From contig NZ_LIQZ01000136.1 of the NCBI RefSeq assembly GCF_001418655.1, positions 483 through 64,482 of the forward strand: a DNA stretch of 64,000 bases. Direction: 5' to 3'. The translations under genes were made by a program, and so were the position numbers. The notes under the pieces were generated by a model. That model was given only the letters and a program-made list of their open reading frames with translations, searched no databases and was not told the DNA's origin. Of the stretch, positions 29,267 through 37,115 are shown in pieces. Source of the DNA: Streptomyces phaeochromogenes (GTDB lineage Bacteria > Actinomycetota > Actinomycetes > Streptomycetales > Streptomycetaceae). Numbering within the stretch: position 1 is the stretch's first letter; each line of letters begins with the position of its first letter.

Positions 29267-29539
29267 TCAGGAGGCGCCGGGCCGGTGCGCGCGGACGCGC
29301 TCGGTCAGCGGGAGCGGTGTCTCGTTCAGACCGTTCACCGACCCGCACGCCATGCGTGCGCACGTCCCGTGGCAGGCGAGCAACTGCTTGTCGTCGCGGT
29401 GGGAGACCACCACGGCCTCGGGGTCGGGCGCGTTGCGGTAGTCCGTACCGCAGATCAGGCAGGCCAGCCCGGCGAGCATCTCGGCGGTCGGCTCGGGACG
29501 GCCGCGGCGGTGGCCGGAGATCGAGTCCTGTGAATACAT
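29267..29539 (-). CDS. Small cysteine-rich conserved protein, possible zinc binder
   Basis: A 90-residue protein. The centre holds CLICGTDY and, about 30 residues later, CHGTCARMACG, a CxxC...CxxxC arrangement that could bind zinc. This resembles a widespread Streptomyces small-protein pattern of unknown function that I recognise only by its spacing. The ATG follows GAGGATGCGGACAC, with GAGG 9 nt upstream. It is transcribed toward the alanine-dehydrogenase-like gene. Confidence 0.65.
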   Translation of the reverse strand: MYSQDSISGHRRGRPEPTAEMLAGLACLICGTDYRNAPDPEAVVVSHRDDKQLLACHGTCARMACGSVNGLNETPLPLTERVRAHRPGAS

Positions 29540-30027
29540 GTGTCCGCATCCTCTTGATCGGTTCAGAGCCGTGCGCGGGATGCCGGAATGCGACGGAGGC
29601 ATCCCGGTGGGCAGGAACTTCGCTACCGCGCTGCGCGGGAACGGATACGGAAGGCGGCGAGACGGTACGAGCCAGAAGGCATGTGCGGCCCATTTCCGGC
29701 CGGATCCGAGGTGCGCCGGCCTGTGCCGTTCCCCGAGGGCGACGCCGAAACGGATGACGGCATGCGAGGTGCGCTCGGTGCTGCCAACCGTACTCCCCTC
29801 CGGACCCGCCACGTGCCGCATCGCACAGCCCGGGAACGTTGCCGACATCCCGGACGTTGTAGGGGACGGTTGTAGTTGAAGTTTGCGAACGTGGAAGCGC
29901 CCGCGGAGTTCCGACAGCGGGCGTTTCGTCGTTTCGGGGGTTTTCTTCGACGGCTGACGACCAACAGCCCGGGATCGCGCGAGCGCGCGACTTCCTGACC
30001 GGCTCGTCATCTCGAAGGAGACATCAC
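29540..30027. other. 488-bp divergent region with a hairpin in the cold-shock gene 5' leader
   Basis: No gene is supported on either strand, though open frames exist. Near the cold-shock gene a stem of CGCCCGC (29898-29904) and GCGGGCG (29917-29923) with a 12-nt loop is followed by a T-rich stretch (TTTCGTCGTTTC). It could be an attenuator or a temperature-sensitive leader for the cold-shock gene, or the end of an upstream small RNA. A GC-rich palindrome GCGCGAGCGCGC lies near 29980. Confidence 0.45.
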
Positions 30028-30231
30028 ATGGCTCAAGGCACCGTGAAGTGGTTCAACGCGGAGAAGGGTTTCGGCTTCATCACCTCCGATGAGGGCGGCA
30101 CCGACGTCTTCGTGCACCACTCGGCGATCGACACCGAGGGTTTCCGCTCCCTGGCGGAGAACCAGCGGGTGGAGTTCACCGCAAGCCAGGGCCCCAAGGG
30201 CATGCAGGCCGACCAGGTCCGCGCCCTCTGA
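30028..30231 (+). CDS. Cold-shock protein, CspA family
   Basis: A 67-residue single-OB-fold RNA chaperone. The RNP1 motif KGFGFIT and RNP2 motif VFVHHSAI are intact, and the start [16 protein letters not shown] is canonical. AAGGAGA lies 7 nt before the ATG. It binds single-stranded RNA and DNA and melts structures, supporting translation at low temperature or in stationary phase. It has its own terminator immediately downstream. A fatty-acid desaturase gene follows, which fits a cold-response theme. Confidence 0.98.
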   Translation: MAQGTVKWFNAEKGFGFITSDEGGTDVFVHHSAIDTEGFRSLAENQRVEFTASQGPKGMQADQVRAL

Positions 30232-30244
30232 GGACATCTCGTCA

Positions 30245-30271
30245 GGACAGGCCCGCACCGCGGGCCTGTCC
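30245..30271 (+). terminator. Terminator of the cold-shock gene
   Basis: A perfect 11-bp stem (30245-30255 with 30261-30271) with a 5-nt loop begins 14 nt after the stop codon. Confidence 0.9.
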
Positions 30272-30396
30272 CGTGCTGCATCCGTCCACACCCGTGTGCA
30301 TCGTTCCGCGTCCATCAGCTTCCGTACGGGCTTTCCGCGTTCGGCGCCCTGCCCCCGCGTCGGTGGTATCGGCCCGCGCATCCCGAGAGGAAAGCC

Positions 30397-31497
30397 GTGA
30401 GCACTGATTTCATCAACCGGGGCACCGATCCCACGGCCCAGCACGCCGAGACGACGAAACCCCCGCCCGGCACCCGGGGCAGCGACTACGCCGCGCTGTC
30501 CCGCGAGGTGAAGCAGCGCGGGCTGCTGAAGCGACGCCGTGGCTACTACAGCGCAAAGGTGAGCGGAAACCTGCTTCTGCTGGCCGCCGGCTGGACCGCG
30601 TTCGCCCTGATCGGGCCGTCGTGGTGGCAGTTGCTGACCGCCGCGTTCCTCGCGGTGATGTTCACCCAGACCGGGTTCATCGGGCACGACGCCGGACACC
30701 ACCAGATCGCGTCCTCCAAGCGCGTCAACACGCTGCTCGGCCGCGTCCACGTCGATCTGCTGATCGGCCTCAGCTACGGCTGGTGGATCGCCAAGCACAA
30801 CCGGCACCACTCCCACCCCAACCACGTCGGCCGCGACCCGGACATCGCCGAGGGCGCGATCGCCTTCACCGAGGACCACGCCCGCGTCCGCAGCGGGGCG
30901 TACGCATGGCTCGCCCGTCACCAGGCCTGGCTGTTCTTCCCGATGCTGCTCCTGGAAGGGTTCGCCCTGCACGTGGCGGGCGTACAGGCGCTGTTCGACC
31001 GCACCGGCAGCGGGACCCCGCGCAAGACCAGGCTCGCCGAGGCCGGCCTGCTGACGGCGCATCTCGGCGGCTATCTCGCCGCCCTGTTCCTGGTCCTCAC
31101 CCCGCTCCAGGCCGTGGTCTTCCTCCTTGTGCACCAAGGGCTGTTCGGGCTCTACATGGGGTGCTCGTTCGCCCCGAACCACAAGGGCATGCCCATGTTC
31201 GCCAAGGACGACAAAATCGACTTCCTGCGCCGGCAGGTGCTGACCTCACGGAACATCCGTGGTCGCCGGTTCACGGACTTCGCGCTCGGCGGGCTCAACT
31301 ACCAGATCGAGCACCACCTGTTCCCGTCCATGCCGCGCCCCAGCCTGCGCCACGCCCAGGAACTCGTACGCACGTACTGCGCCCGGCACGGCATCGCGTA
31401 CCACGAGACCGGGCTTCTCGACTCCTACGGTCAGGTGCTGCGGCACCTCCACGACGTCGCCGGGCCGCTGCGCCTGCGCCCCGAGCTGGAGTACTGA
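30397..31497 (+). CDS. Membrane fatty-acid (acyl-CoA) desaturase
   Basis: A 366-residue integral-membrane di-iron desaturase. All three histidine boxes are present: HDAGHH (about 92-97), HNRHHSHPN (about 130-138) and QIEHHLFP (about 304-311). Membrane helices lie between them. The family inserts a double bond in acyl-CoA or phospholipid acyl chains with O2 and electrons from a ferredoxin/reductase. The start is GTG at 30397 with GAGAGGAAAG just upstream. The position after a cold-shock gene suggests a role in membrane fluidity at low temperature. It ends convergent with a TetR gene. Confidence 0.95.
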   Translation: MSTDFINRGTDPTAQHAETTKPPPGTRGSDYAALSREVKQRGLLKRRRGYYSAKVSGNLLLLAAGWTAFALIGPSWWQLLTAAFLAVMFTQTGFIGHDAGHHQIASSKRVNTLLGRVHVDLLIGLSYGWWIAKHNRHHSHPNHVGRDPDIAEGAIAFTEDHARVRSGAYAWLARHQAWLFFPMLLLEGFALHVAGVQALFDRTGSGTPRKTRLAEAGLLTAHLGGYLAALFLVLTPLQAVVFLLVHQGLFGLYMGCSFAPNHKGMPMFAKDDKIDFLRRQVLTSRNIRGRRFTDFALGGLNYQIEHHLFPSMPRPSLRHAQELVRTYCARHGIAYHETGLLDSYGQVLRHLHDVAGPLRLRPELEY

Positions 31498-31525
31498 CCG
31501 GGGTCAGCTGGAGCACTGACCAGGG

Positions 31526-32104
31526 TCAGCGGGATGCGCGTACGCCGTCCAGTGCGACGGACAGGACCCGGTCGCGCTGGGCGTCGTCGTCGAAGGCCGT
31601 CGCGGTGATGCCCGCGACCATGCGCAGCAGGTCGACGAAGTCCATGTCCGTGCGTGCCGCGCCGGCTCGCTGGGCCCGGTCGAACAGCGGGCCGCCGGCC
31701 GCGTACATCGACTCGCGGCAGGCGGTGAAGATCTCCGACTCGTCGTTGAGCGCCTCCCGGACGGCCCGCTTGGTCACCATGTAGTCGGCGAACCGGTCGA
31801 GCCACGTCGTCAGCGCCTCCCACGGCTCCAGCTCGGCGACCTCCTCCGCGACCCGGCACAGGGTGTTGACCTCGTCCGCGTAGACGCTCTCGAAGAGATG
31901 CCTGCGGGTGGGGAAGTTCCGGTACAGCGTGCCGATGCCGACGCCCGCGCGACGGGCGACGTCCTCCAGTGAGGCCTCCGCGCCGTGCTCCGTGAAGGCA
32001 TCTCGGGCGGCCGTGAGCAGGGCGTCGTAGTTGCGCGCCGCGTCCTTCCGGTGCGGTCGCCGGGACGCGACGATCTCGCTGACGGGGAACGACTGGGCGG
32101 TCAC
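31526..32104 (-). CDS. TetR-family repressor, divergent from the MFS exporter
   Basis: A 192-residue TetR-type regulator. The helix-turn-helix is at about residues 35-70 (ASLEDVARRAGVGIGTLYRNFPTRRHLF in two parts). The C-terminal ligand domain ends with a normal short tail. The start is GTG at 32104 with GGAGG 5 nt upstream. Two near-identical inverted repeats lie 30-70 bp upstream, in the divergent promoter region. It probably represses itself and the MFS gene and is released by the exported drug or metabolite. Confidence 0.93.
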   Translation of the reverse strand: MTAQSFPVSEIVASRRPHRKDAARNYDALLTAARDAFTEHGAEASLEDVARRAGVGIGTLYRNFPTRRHLFESVYADEVNTLCRVAEEVAELEPWEALTTWLDRFADYMVTKRAVREALNDESEIFTACRESMYAAGGPLFDRAQRAGAARTDMDFVDLLRMVAGITATAFDDDAQRDRVLSVALDGVRASR

Positions 32105-32497
32105 TGCTGCCTCCCGGGGCGGGACGAGGTTGAAGCGGAGGTATGCCTCCGCTACAGTGGAGGGGTACCTCCACTTTAGCAGTGCGGGGTGCGTACGGCG
32201 TGGACGCGTGCGGCCGCACGCATCGACGACGCGACGCCACCCGCATCGGGCGGGCCCCCGGGCCACTCCCGCATACGGACGGGCCCCGGGCCCGTACCCG
32301 TGCGGGTCCCGCGCCTGAGCGCATCGCCCGTCCCTGACACTTTCCGCGACCTTCCCCCGGCTCTCGGCCGAGCCCGAAACCGGGGGGACCGCCACCCCGC
32401 GACCGTCGCCGTGCCCTGTGCTGCCCCCGGGCGGGCACCGGGCCCGTACGGCCGCGGTCCGAGGCTCTCGGCCGCAACCAGTTCGGAGAGGCTCTTC
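32105..32497. other. 393-bp divergent region between TetR and MFS genes
   Basis: It contains the tandem TetR operators at 32134-32175, a perfect 16-bp palindrome GCGTGCGGCCGCACGC at 32206-32221, and several GGGCCC-rich inverted repeats near 32255-32295. An in-frame upstream extension of the MFS ORF exists but has a hydrophilic arginine/proline-rich content. It is better read as a structured 5' leader. Confidence 0.55.
32134..32175. promoter_or_regulatory. Tandem TetR operators
   Basis: Site 1 is AGCGGAGG-TATG-CCTCCGCT (32134-32153). Site 2 is AGTGGAGG-GGTA-CCTCCACT (32156-32175). Both are perfect inverted repeats with 8-bp arms and 4-nt spacers, 22 bp apart centre to centre (about two helical turns). 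TACAGT between them resembles a -10 box. Confidence 0.8.
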
Positions 32498-33958
32498 ATG
32501 CCCCGCAAGTCCACTCGCCTCACCTTCGCGGTCCTCGCGACCGGTGCGGGCGTGTTCTCCATGCTCCAGTCGCTGATCGCGCCGGCCCTGCCGACCGTTC
32601 AGCACGCACTGGACACCTCCCAGTCCACCGCGACCTGGGTGATGACGGCGTACCTGCTGTCCGCCTCGGTCTTCACGCCGATCCTCGGCCGGGTCGGTGA
32701 CCTGATCGGCAAGAAACGCACCCTCGTCGCCGTCCTGGTGGCCGTGCTGCTCGGGTGTCTGCTCGCCGCGCTCGCCCCGACCATCGGCGTACTGATCGTC
32801 GCCCGGGTCGTCCAGGGCATCGGCGGCGCGCTGTTCCCGCTGTCCTTCGGCATCATCCGGGACGAGTTCGCCGCGAACCGGGTGAGCCCCAGCATCAGCA
32901 ACCTGTCCGCCGTGATCGCCGCGGGCGGCGGTGTCGGCATGGTCGCCGCCGGTCCCGTCGTGAGCGCGCTCGGCTACCGCTGGCTCTTCTGGCTCCCCGT
33001 CGGCATCGTCGCGGTCACCGCGCTGATCGCCCTCCGGTACGTCCCGGAGTCGCCCAGCCGTGCCGTGGGCCGTGTCAACTGGCTCGGCGCCGTCCTGCTG
33101 TCGGCATGGCTGGTGGCGCTGCTGCTGCCGCTCAGCCAGGCGGGCCAGTGGGGCTGGGGCTCCGCCCGGGTGATCGGACTGTTCGCCGCCGCCGTGGTGC
33201 TCTTCGCGCTGTGGCTGCTGGCCGAGTCGCGGTCCCGCTCCCCGCTGATCGACCTGCGTGTCATGCGGCTGCCCGCCGTGTGGACCACCAACACCGCCGC
33301 GCTGCTGTTCGGCGCCGGCATGTACTCGATCTGGTCCTTCCTGCCCGGCTTCGTCCAGACGCCCGGCTCCGCGGGGTACGGATTCGGCGCGAGCGTCACC
33401 GCGTCCGGACTGCTCATGCTGCCGATGCTGATCGCGATGTTCGTCTCGGGCATCCTGAGCGGCCGTTTGGAGCCGGTCCTCGGAGCGAAGAAGCTGCTCA
33501 CCACCGGTGCCGCACTCGGCGCGGTCGCCTGCGGGTTCCTCGCCCTCTGGCACGACGAGCAGTGGCAGATCGCCTTCGTGTCGGGCGTCTTCGGCCTCGG
33601 CATAGGTCTGGCCTTCGCCTCTATGGCCAACCTGATCGTGGGCAGCGTCCCGGCCGAGCAGACCGGCGCCGCGACCGGCATGAACGCCAACATCCGCACC
33701 ATCGGCGGATCCATCGGTGCCGCCGTGACCAGCGTCCTGGTGACCGGCCATCTGCAGCCCTCGGGCCTGCCGTACGAGTCCGGCTACACCCACGGATTCA
33801 CCCTGCTCGCCCTGCTCTGCCTCGCCGCGGCCCTGGCCGCACTCCTCGTCCCGGTCCAGCGGGCGAACCGTATGTCCCGCGTGCCCCGGGCCGCCGCCGA
33901 CGACCACGAGGTGTCGCGCACGGATCAGGAGACCGTCGCACCGGGCGTGCGCGGCTGA
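32498..33958 (+). CDS. MFS drug/metabolite exporter (DHA2 type)
   Basis: A 486-residue transporter with about 14 predicted membrane helices, as in EmrB/QacA-type proton-driven exporters. The conserved loop motif GRVGDLIGKKR lies between helices 2 and 3, and VVQGIGGALFPL matches motif B. The start chosen is ATG at 32498, since GGAGAG lies 7 nt upstream. Divergent TetR and twin operators in the promoter indicate inducible efflux. The substrate is unknown. The C-terminal 30 residues are hydrophilic. Confidence 0.93.
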   Translation: MPRKSTRLTFAVLATGAGVFSMLQSLIAPALPTVQHALDTSQSTATWVMTAYLLSASVFTPILGRVGDLIGKKRTLVAVLVAVLLGCLLAALAPTIGVLIVARVVQGIGGALFPLSFGIIRDEFAANRVSPSISNLSAVIAAGGGVGMVAAGPVVSALGYRWLFWLPVGIVAVTALIALRYVPESPSRAVGRVNWLGAVLLSAWLVALLLPLSQAGQWGWGSARVIGLFAAAVVLFALWLLAESRSRSPLIDLRVMRLPAVWTTNTAALLFGAGMYSIWSFLPGFVQTPGSAGYGFGASVTASGLLMLPMLIAMFVSGILSGRLEPVLGAKKLLTTGAALGAVACGFLALWHDEQWQIAFVSGVFGLGIGLAFASMANLIVGSVPAEQTGAATGMNANIRTIGGSIGAAVTSVLVTGHLQPSGLPYESGYTHGFTLLALLCLAAALAALLVPVQRANRMSRVPRAAADDHEVSRTDQETVAPGVRG

Positions 33959-34022
33959 CGTGATCGCGGAGCGACGCACCGGCCGTCGCCCAGTCCCTCA
34001 CCAGAGGTCCGGGCGGCGGCCG

Positions 34023-34934
34023 TCACTGCTCGTCGACGGCCCGGTGCTCGTCCGAGCCGGTCAGCTTCCGGCCGTCGCCGGAGGAGGTCGCCGTCAGACT
34101 CCCGAGTATGGCGAGCAGTTCGGCGTCCCGGCTGCCCGGTTCGGCGTGGAAGACCTTGAGGATCAGGCCGTCCGTGCCGTTGATGGCCAGCTTGTTGGAC
34201 TGCAGGTCGAGGTCGCCGACCTTCGGATGGTGCAGCCGCATGACGCGCGCGTGCTTGGGCCGCACGTCGTGACGGCCCCACAGACGACGGAAACGCTCAC
34301 TGCGTACGGACAGTTCGCCCACGAGTTCCACCAGGCGGGGATCGTCGACATCGGGTCCGACGTTGGCCCGCAGGGCGGCGACCCCCGCCTCGGTCAGTTC
34401 CTCCCAGTCCCGGCGCAGTTCCCGTTCGGACTCGTCGAGAAGGATGGCCCTGATGAGATTGATGCCCGGGGAGTGGCTCGGGGACAGGGCCATCGCCAGT
34501 GGGTTGGCCGCGAGCACGTCGGTGAACCTGTTCTCGACGTACGCGGGATTGCTCGGCCACCCGTCGATGAGCTGGAGGATGCCGGGCGGCACGGGCTCGG
34601 GCTTCTGCGCGGCGCGTCCACGGTCGCCGGAGCGGTCCGAACGACGGGCCTGGGACGGGCGCGCCTGCGTCAGGCCGATCAGGTGCGCGGTGGCGGGCGC
34701 GTCCAGGTCCAGCACGTCGGCCAGGGCTTCGAGGACCTGGAGCGACGGGTTGCGGTCGCGGCCCTGCTCAAGGCGCAGGTAGTAGTCGGCGCTGATCCCG
34801 GCCAGCATCGCGACCTCCTCGCGGCGCAGCCCCGGTACGCGCCGCAGGCCGCCGTGGCGGATCCCGGCGTCCTCGGGCCGTATCAGCGCGCGACGGGCCC
34901 GCAGGAACTCTCCGAGGGCGTTCGTTGCGTCCAT
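34023..34934 (-). CDS. MmyB-type helix-turn-helix transcriptional regulator (third copy)
   Basis: A 303-residue regulator with the same architecture as the two at the left end: HTH with RREEVAMLAGISADYYLRLEQGR near residues 38-60 and an MmyB-like ligand domain from about 105. A -10-like TACGGT on the minus strand ends 6 nt before the ATG, so a leaderless mRNA is likely here as well. It is divergent from an aldo/keto reductase gene. The usual neighbour of this class is an oxidoreductase, which fits direct control of that gene. Candidate operators lie between the two. Confidence 0.92.
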   Translation of the reverse strand: MDATNALGEFLRARRALIRPEDAGIRHGGLRRVPGLRREEVAMLAGISADYYLRLEQGRDRNPSLQVLEALADVLDLDAPATAHLIGLTQARPSQARRSDRSGDRGRAAQKPEPVPPGILQLIDGWPSNPAYVENRFTDVLAANPLAMALSPSHSPGINLIRAILLDESERELRRDWEELTEAGVAALRANVGPDVDDPRLVELVGELSVRSERFRRLWGRHDVRPKHARVMRLHHPKVGDLDLQSNKLAINGTDGLILKVFHAEPGSRDAELLAILGSLTATSSGDGRKLTGSDEHRAVDEQ

Positions 34935-34967
34935 GACTCAACCGTAGGTCCGTCCCGGCGCCGGTGA

Positions 34968-34992
34968 CTGTCCCTGTCACTACCAGGAACAG
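34968..34992. promoter_or_regulatory. Candidate operator for the MmyB-type regulator
   Basis: CTGTCCCTG-N7-CAGGAACAG is an inverted repeat with 8 of 9 arm positions matching. It lies 34 bp from the regulator start, in the divergent promoter region. Confidence 0.55.
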
Positions 34993-35042
34993 CGGGGTAC
35001 TGCCGACCGCCGTCGACCGGGCGCAGAGTCGGCATCGGCGGA

Positions 35043-35135
35043 GGACGACTCGTCCACGTACATCAGGACGCCCTCCCATGCACATCAGGACGAACCCGTC
35101 CACGCGCATCGGGACGAACCCGTCCACGCGCATAC
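35043..35135. repeat. Tandem array of 22-24-bp repeats, each with a GGACG/CGTCC dyad
   Basis: Two exact-length 24-bp units (35088-35111 and 35112-35135) differ only at their ends. Two degenerate units precede them (35043-35066 and 35067-35088). The better units contain GGACG-N4-CGTCC. The array lies between the MmyB-type regulator and the aldo/keto reductase, upstream of the latter. Multiple binding sites or simple tandem duplication are both possible. Confidence 0.75.
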
Positions 35136-35175
35136 AGACACAGAACAGCCATGGATACGCAGCGAGAGGCACACC

Positions 35176-36054
35176 ATGACGGACGCAACCGGCACCGTTT
35201 CCGGCGGAACCCTGACCCTGGCCGACGATCTGACGATCACCCGCATGGGATACGGAGCCATGCAGTTGGCGGGTCCCAACGTCTTCGGGCCGCCCAAGGA
35301 CCGGGACGAGGCCGTCGCGGTACTGCGGGAGGCCGTCGAGCGGGGCATCACCCACATCGACACCAGCGACTTCTACGGGCCCGTCGTCGTCAACGAGATC
35401 ATCAAGGAGGCCCTGTACCCCTACCCCGCGGACCTGCGCATCGTCACCAAGGTCGGCGCCCGCCGCGGCGACGACGGCAGCTGGCTCCTGTCGCGGGACC
35501 CCGAGGACCTCAAGGCCCAGGTCCACGAGAACCTCCAGCACCTCGGCGTGGACGCCCTCGACGTGGTGAACCTGCGCGTCGGCTCCAACGACGGAGGGAC
35601 GGACGAGGAGCCGCTCAGCGACCAGTTCGGCGCCCTGGCCGAACTGCGCAGAGAGGGCCTGATCCGCCACCTCGGCGTCAGTGCCGTCTCCGACGCGCAG
35701 CTCACTGAAGCCCAGGCCATCGCCCCGGTCGTCACGGTGCAGAACCTCTACAACCTGGCCAACCGCCAGGACGACGCCCTCGTCGAGCGGTGCGCGGCGG
35801 AGAACATCGCGTTCGCCGCGTTCTTCCCGCTCGGCGGCTTCAGTCCACTGCAGTCGCAGACGCTGACCGACGTGGCCGCCCGCCTGGACGCCTCGCCCCA
35901 GCAGGTGGCCCTGGCCTGGCTGCTCCAGCGCTCCACGACCACGGTCCTGATCCCCGGCACGTCTTCGCGGGCCCACCTGCGCGACAACATCGCGGCGGCG
36001 GAGTTGGTCCTGCCGGACCGTGAGATCGCGGAACTGGACAGGATCGGCCGCTGA
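35176..36054 (+). CDS. Aldo/keto reductase
   Basis: A 292-residue (beta/alpha)8 NADPH-dependent reductase. The catalytic Asp and Tyr are in DTSDFYG (about residues 58-64) and the Lys is in IVTKVGARRG. The usual catalytic histidine (LHR) is replaced: the strand reads VDALDVVNLRVG. This is a known subgroup trait rather than proof of inactivity. NADPH-binding residues appear in the late LIPGTSSRAHLRDN stretch. The family reduces aldehydes and ketones. It is divergent from an MmyB-type regulator, probably its controller. The start is ATG at 35176 with GCGAGAGG upstream. Confidence 0.93.
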   Translation: MTDATGTVSGGTLTLADDLTITRMGYGAMQLAGPNVFGPPKDRDEAVAVLREAVERGITHIDTSDFYGPVVVNEIIKEALYPYPADLRIVTKVGARRGDDGSWLLSRDPEDLKAQVHENLQHLGVDALDVVNLRVGSNDGGTDEEPLSDQFGALAELRREGLIRHLGVSAVSDAQLTEAQAIAPVVTVQNLYNLANRQDDALVERCAAENIAFAAFFPLGGFSPLQSQTLTDVAARLDASPQQVALAWLLQRSTTTVLIPGTSSRAHLRDNIAAAELVLPDREIAELDRIGR

Positions 36055-36064
36055 TTCACCACCT

Positions 36065-36169
36065 AAGGGGCGCGGGGAACTGCGCGACCAGCCACAGACC
36101 ACCCGCAGTGAGAGTCGTACCTCAGCTGCGGGTCGGTGGGGGCTGGGCGCGCAGTTCCCCGCGCCCCTT
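36065..36169. terminator. Long inverted repeat, bidirectional terminator of a common Streptomyces repeat type
   Basis: Arms of 22 bp (36065-36086 and 36148-36169) are perfectly complementary. Inside, a second nested stem CCCGCAG/CTGCGGG is present. The arm begins AAGGGGCGCGGGGAAC, a sequence seen repeatedly in Streptomyces genomes between convergent genes. It sits between the convergent aldo/keto reductase and phosphatidyltransferase genes. A related half-copy is at 38103-38147. Confidence 0.85.
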
Positions 36170-36185
36170 ACGGGGCACAGCCCCT

Positions 36186-36971
36186 TTACGGGACGCCCAC
36201 ACCCGCGGTCTCCCGGTGGAGGTGCTCGACCTCGACCGGCGTGACCCCCCGCTCGGCGGAGCCCCTCGTCCGCCACAGCCAAGCGATGTCACGGCCGAAC
36301 GACCACGTCAGCAGGCCGAGGGCGAGGGCGACGACGCCGAACGTCGGGGCGTACGGGAGGATTCCCGAGCCCGCGAGCAGCAGCAGGACGCCCTGGAGGG
36401 CGGCCACCGTCTTGCGGCCCGTGCTCGGCGGGAGGGCGTTGTTCAGCCACGGCAGGAACCGGGCTGCCGCCACGAAGGCGTAGCGCATGCCGCCGATCAG
36501 CAGGGCCCAGGCGCCCACGGTCGTGGAGACGTACACGCTGAGCACCAGGATGAGGAACGCGTCGACCTCCATGTCGAACCGCGCGCCCAGCGCGGAGGAG
36601 GAACCCGTCCGGCGGGCGACCTTGCCGTCGACCGCGTCGAGAATCAGGGCGACCGCGGTGAGGGCGACGAGGACCGTCACCGGCGGCGGGCTCTGGAAGG
36701 AGTCCGCGACGAGCGCGGTCACTCCGCCGACAAGGGTGGCCCGGCCCAGGGTCACGCGGTTCGCGGGTCCGAAGGAACGGGGCCGCGTGCGGTGCAGGGC
36801 GCGTGAGAGCACCGCCCACGTCGCGAGCGCGAACGCCAGTCCCGTCAGCCAGCCCGCGGGCCCCATGCCGAGCGCCGTGCCGAGCACGGTGAGCAACAGA
36901 AGCTGCACACCCGCTCCCACGGCCGTCTCCTGCTGCAAGAGCCTCGCGTCGTACGTGTTGTTCAGGGCCAC
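36186..36971 (-). CDS. CDP-alcohol phosphatidyltransferase family membrane enzyme
   Basis: A 261-residue membrane protein. The signature DxxDGxxARxxxxxxxxGxxxDxxxD is complete: DAVDGKVARR, then GARFDMEVD. About six membrane helices surround it. Enzymes of this class move a phospho-alcohol group from a CDP-alcohol to an acceptor such as diacylglycerol-type or inositol-phosphate substrates. The start is GTG at 36971 with GGAGG 7 nt upstream. It is divergent from the zinc-type dehydrogenase of the pterin-like cluster. It may supply a lipid or phospho-linked carrier for the cluster's product, or belong to general phospholipid synthesis. Confidence 0.88.
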   Translation of the reverse strand: MALNNTYDARLLQQETAVGAGVQLLLLTVLGTALGMGPAGWLTGLAFALATWAVLSRALHRTRPRSFGPANRVTLGRATLVGGVTALVADSFQSPPPVTVLVALTAVALILDAVDGKVARRTGSSSALGARFDMEVDAFLILVLSVYVSTTVGAWALLIGGMRYAFVAAARFLPWLNNALPPSTGRKTVAALQGVLLLLAGSGILPYAPTFGVVALALGLLTWSFGRDIAWLWRTRGSAERGVTPVEVEHLHRETAGVGVP

Positions 36972-37115
36972 CGCACATCCTCCGGCCAGGTGACAGAGTC
37001 GATCAATGCCGCGTACCTTGTGCGCGGCTTCGCAAAGGTCGGTACGTGGCTCGCCGCCCGATCGTTCAGCTGATTTGCTCAGCCCATTCACATGGACCAC
37101 CCAGGAGGATGCCGA

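Noticed and set aside
29540..30027. Open frames on both strands in the cold-shock upstream region
   Set aside because: Their codon-position bias is weak, they overlap one another on opposite strands, and no motif or ribosome site supports them.
35043..35135. Tandem 24-bp repeats considered as a CRISPR-like array
   Set aside because: The units are directly adjacent with no spacers, only two are nearly identical, and no cas genes are present.
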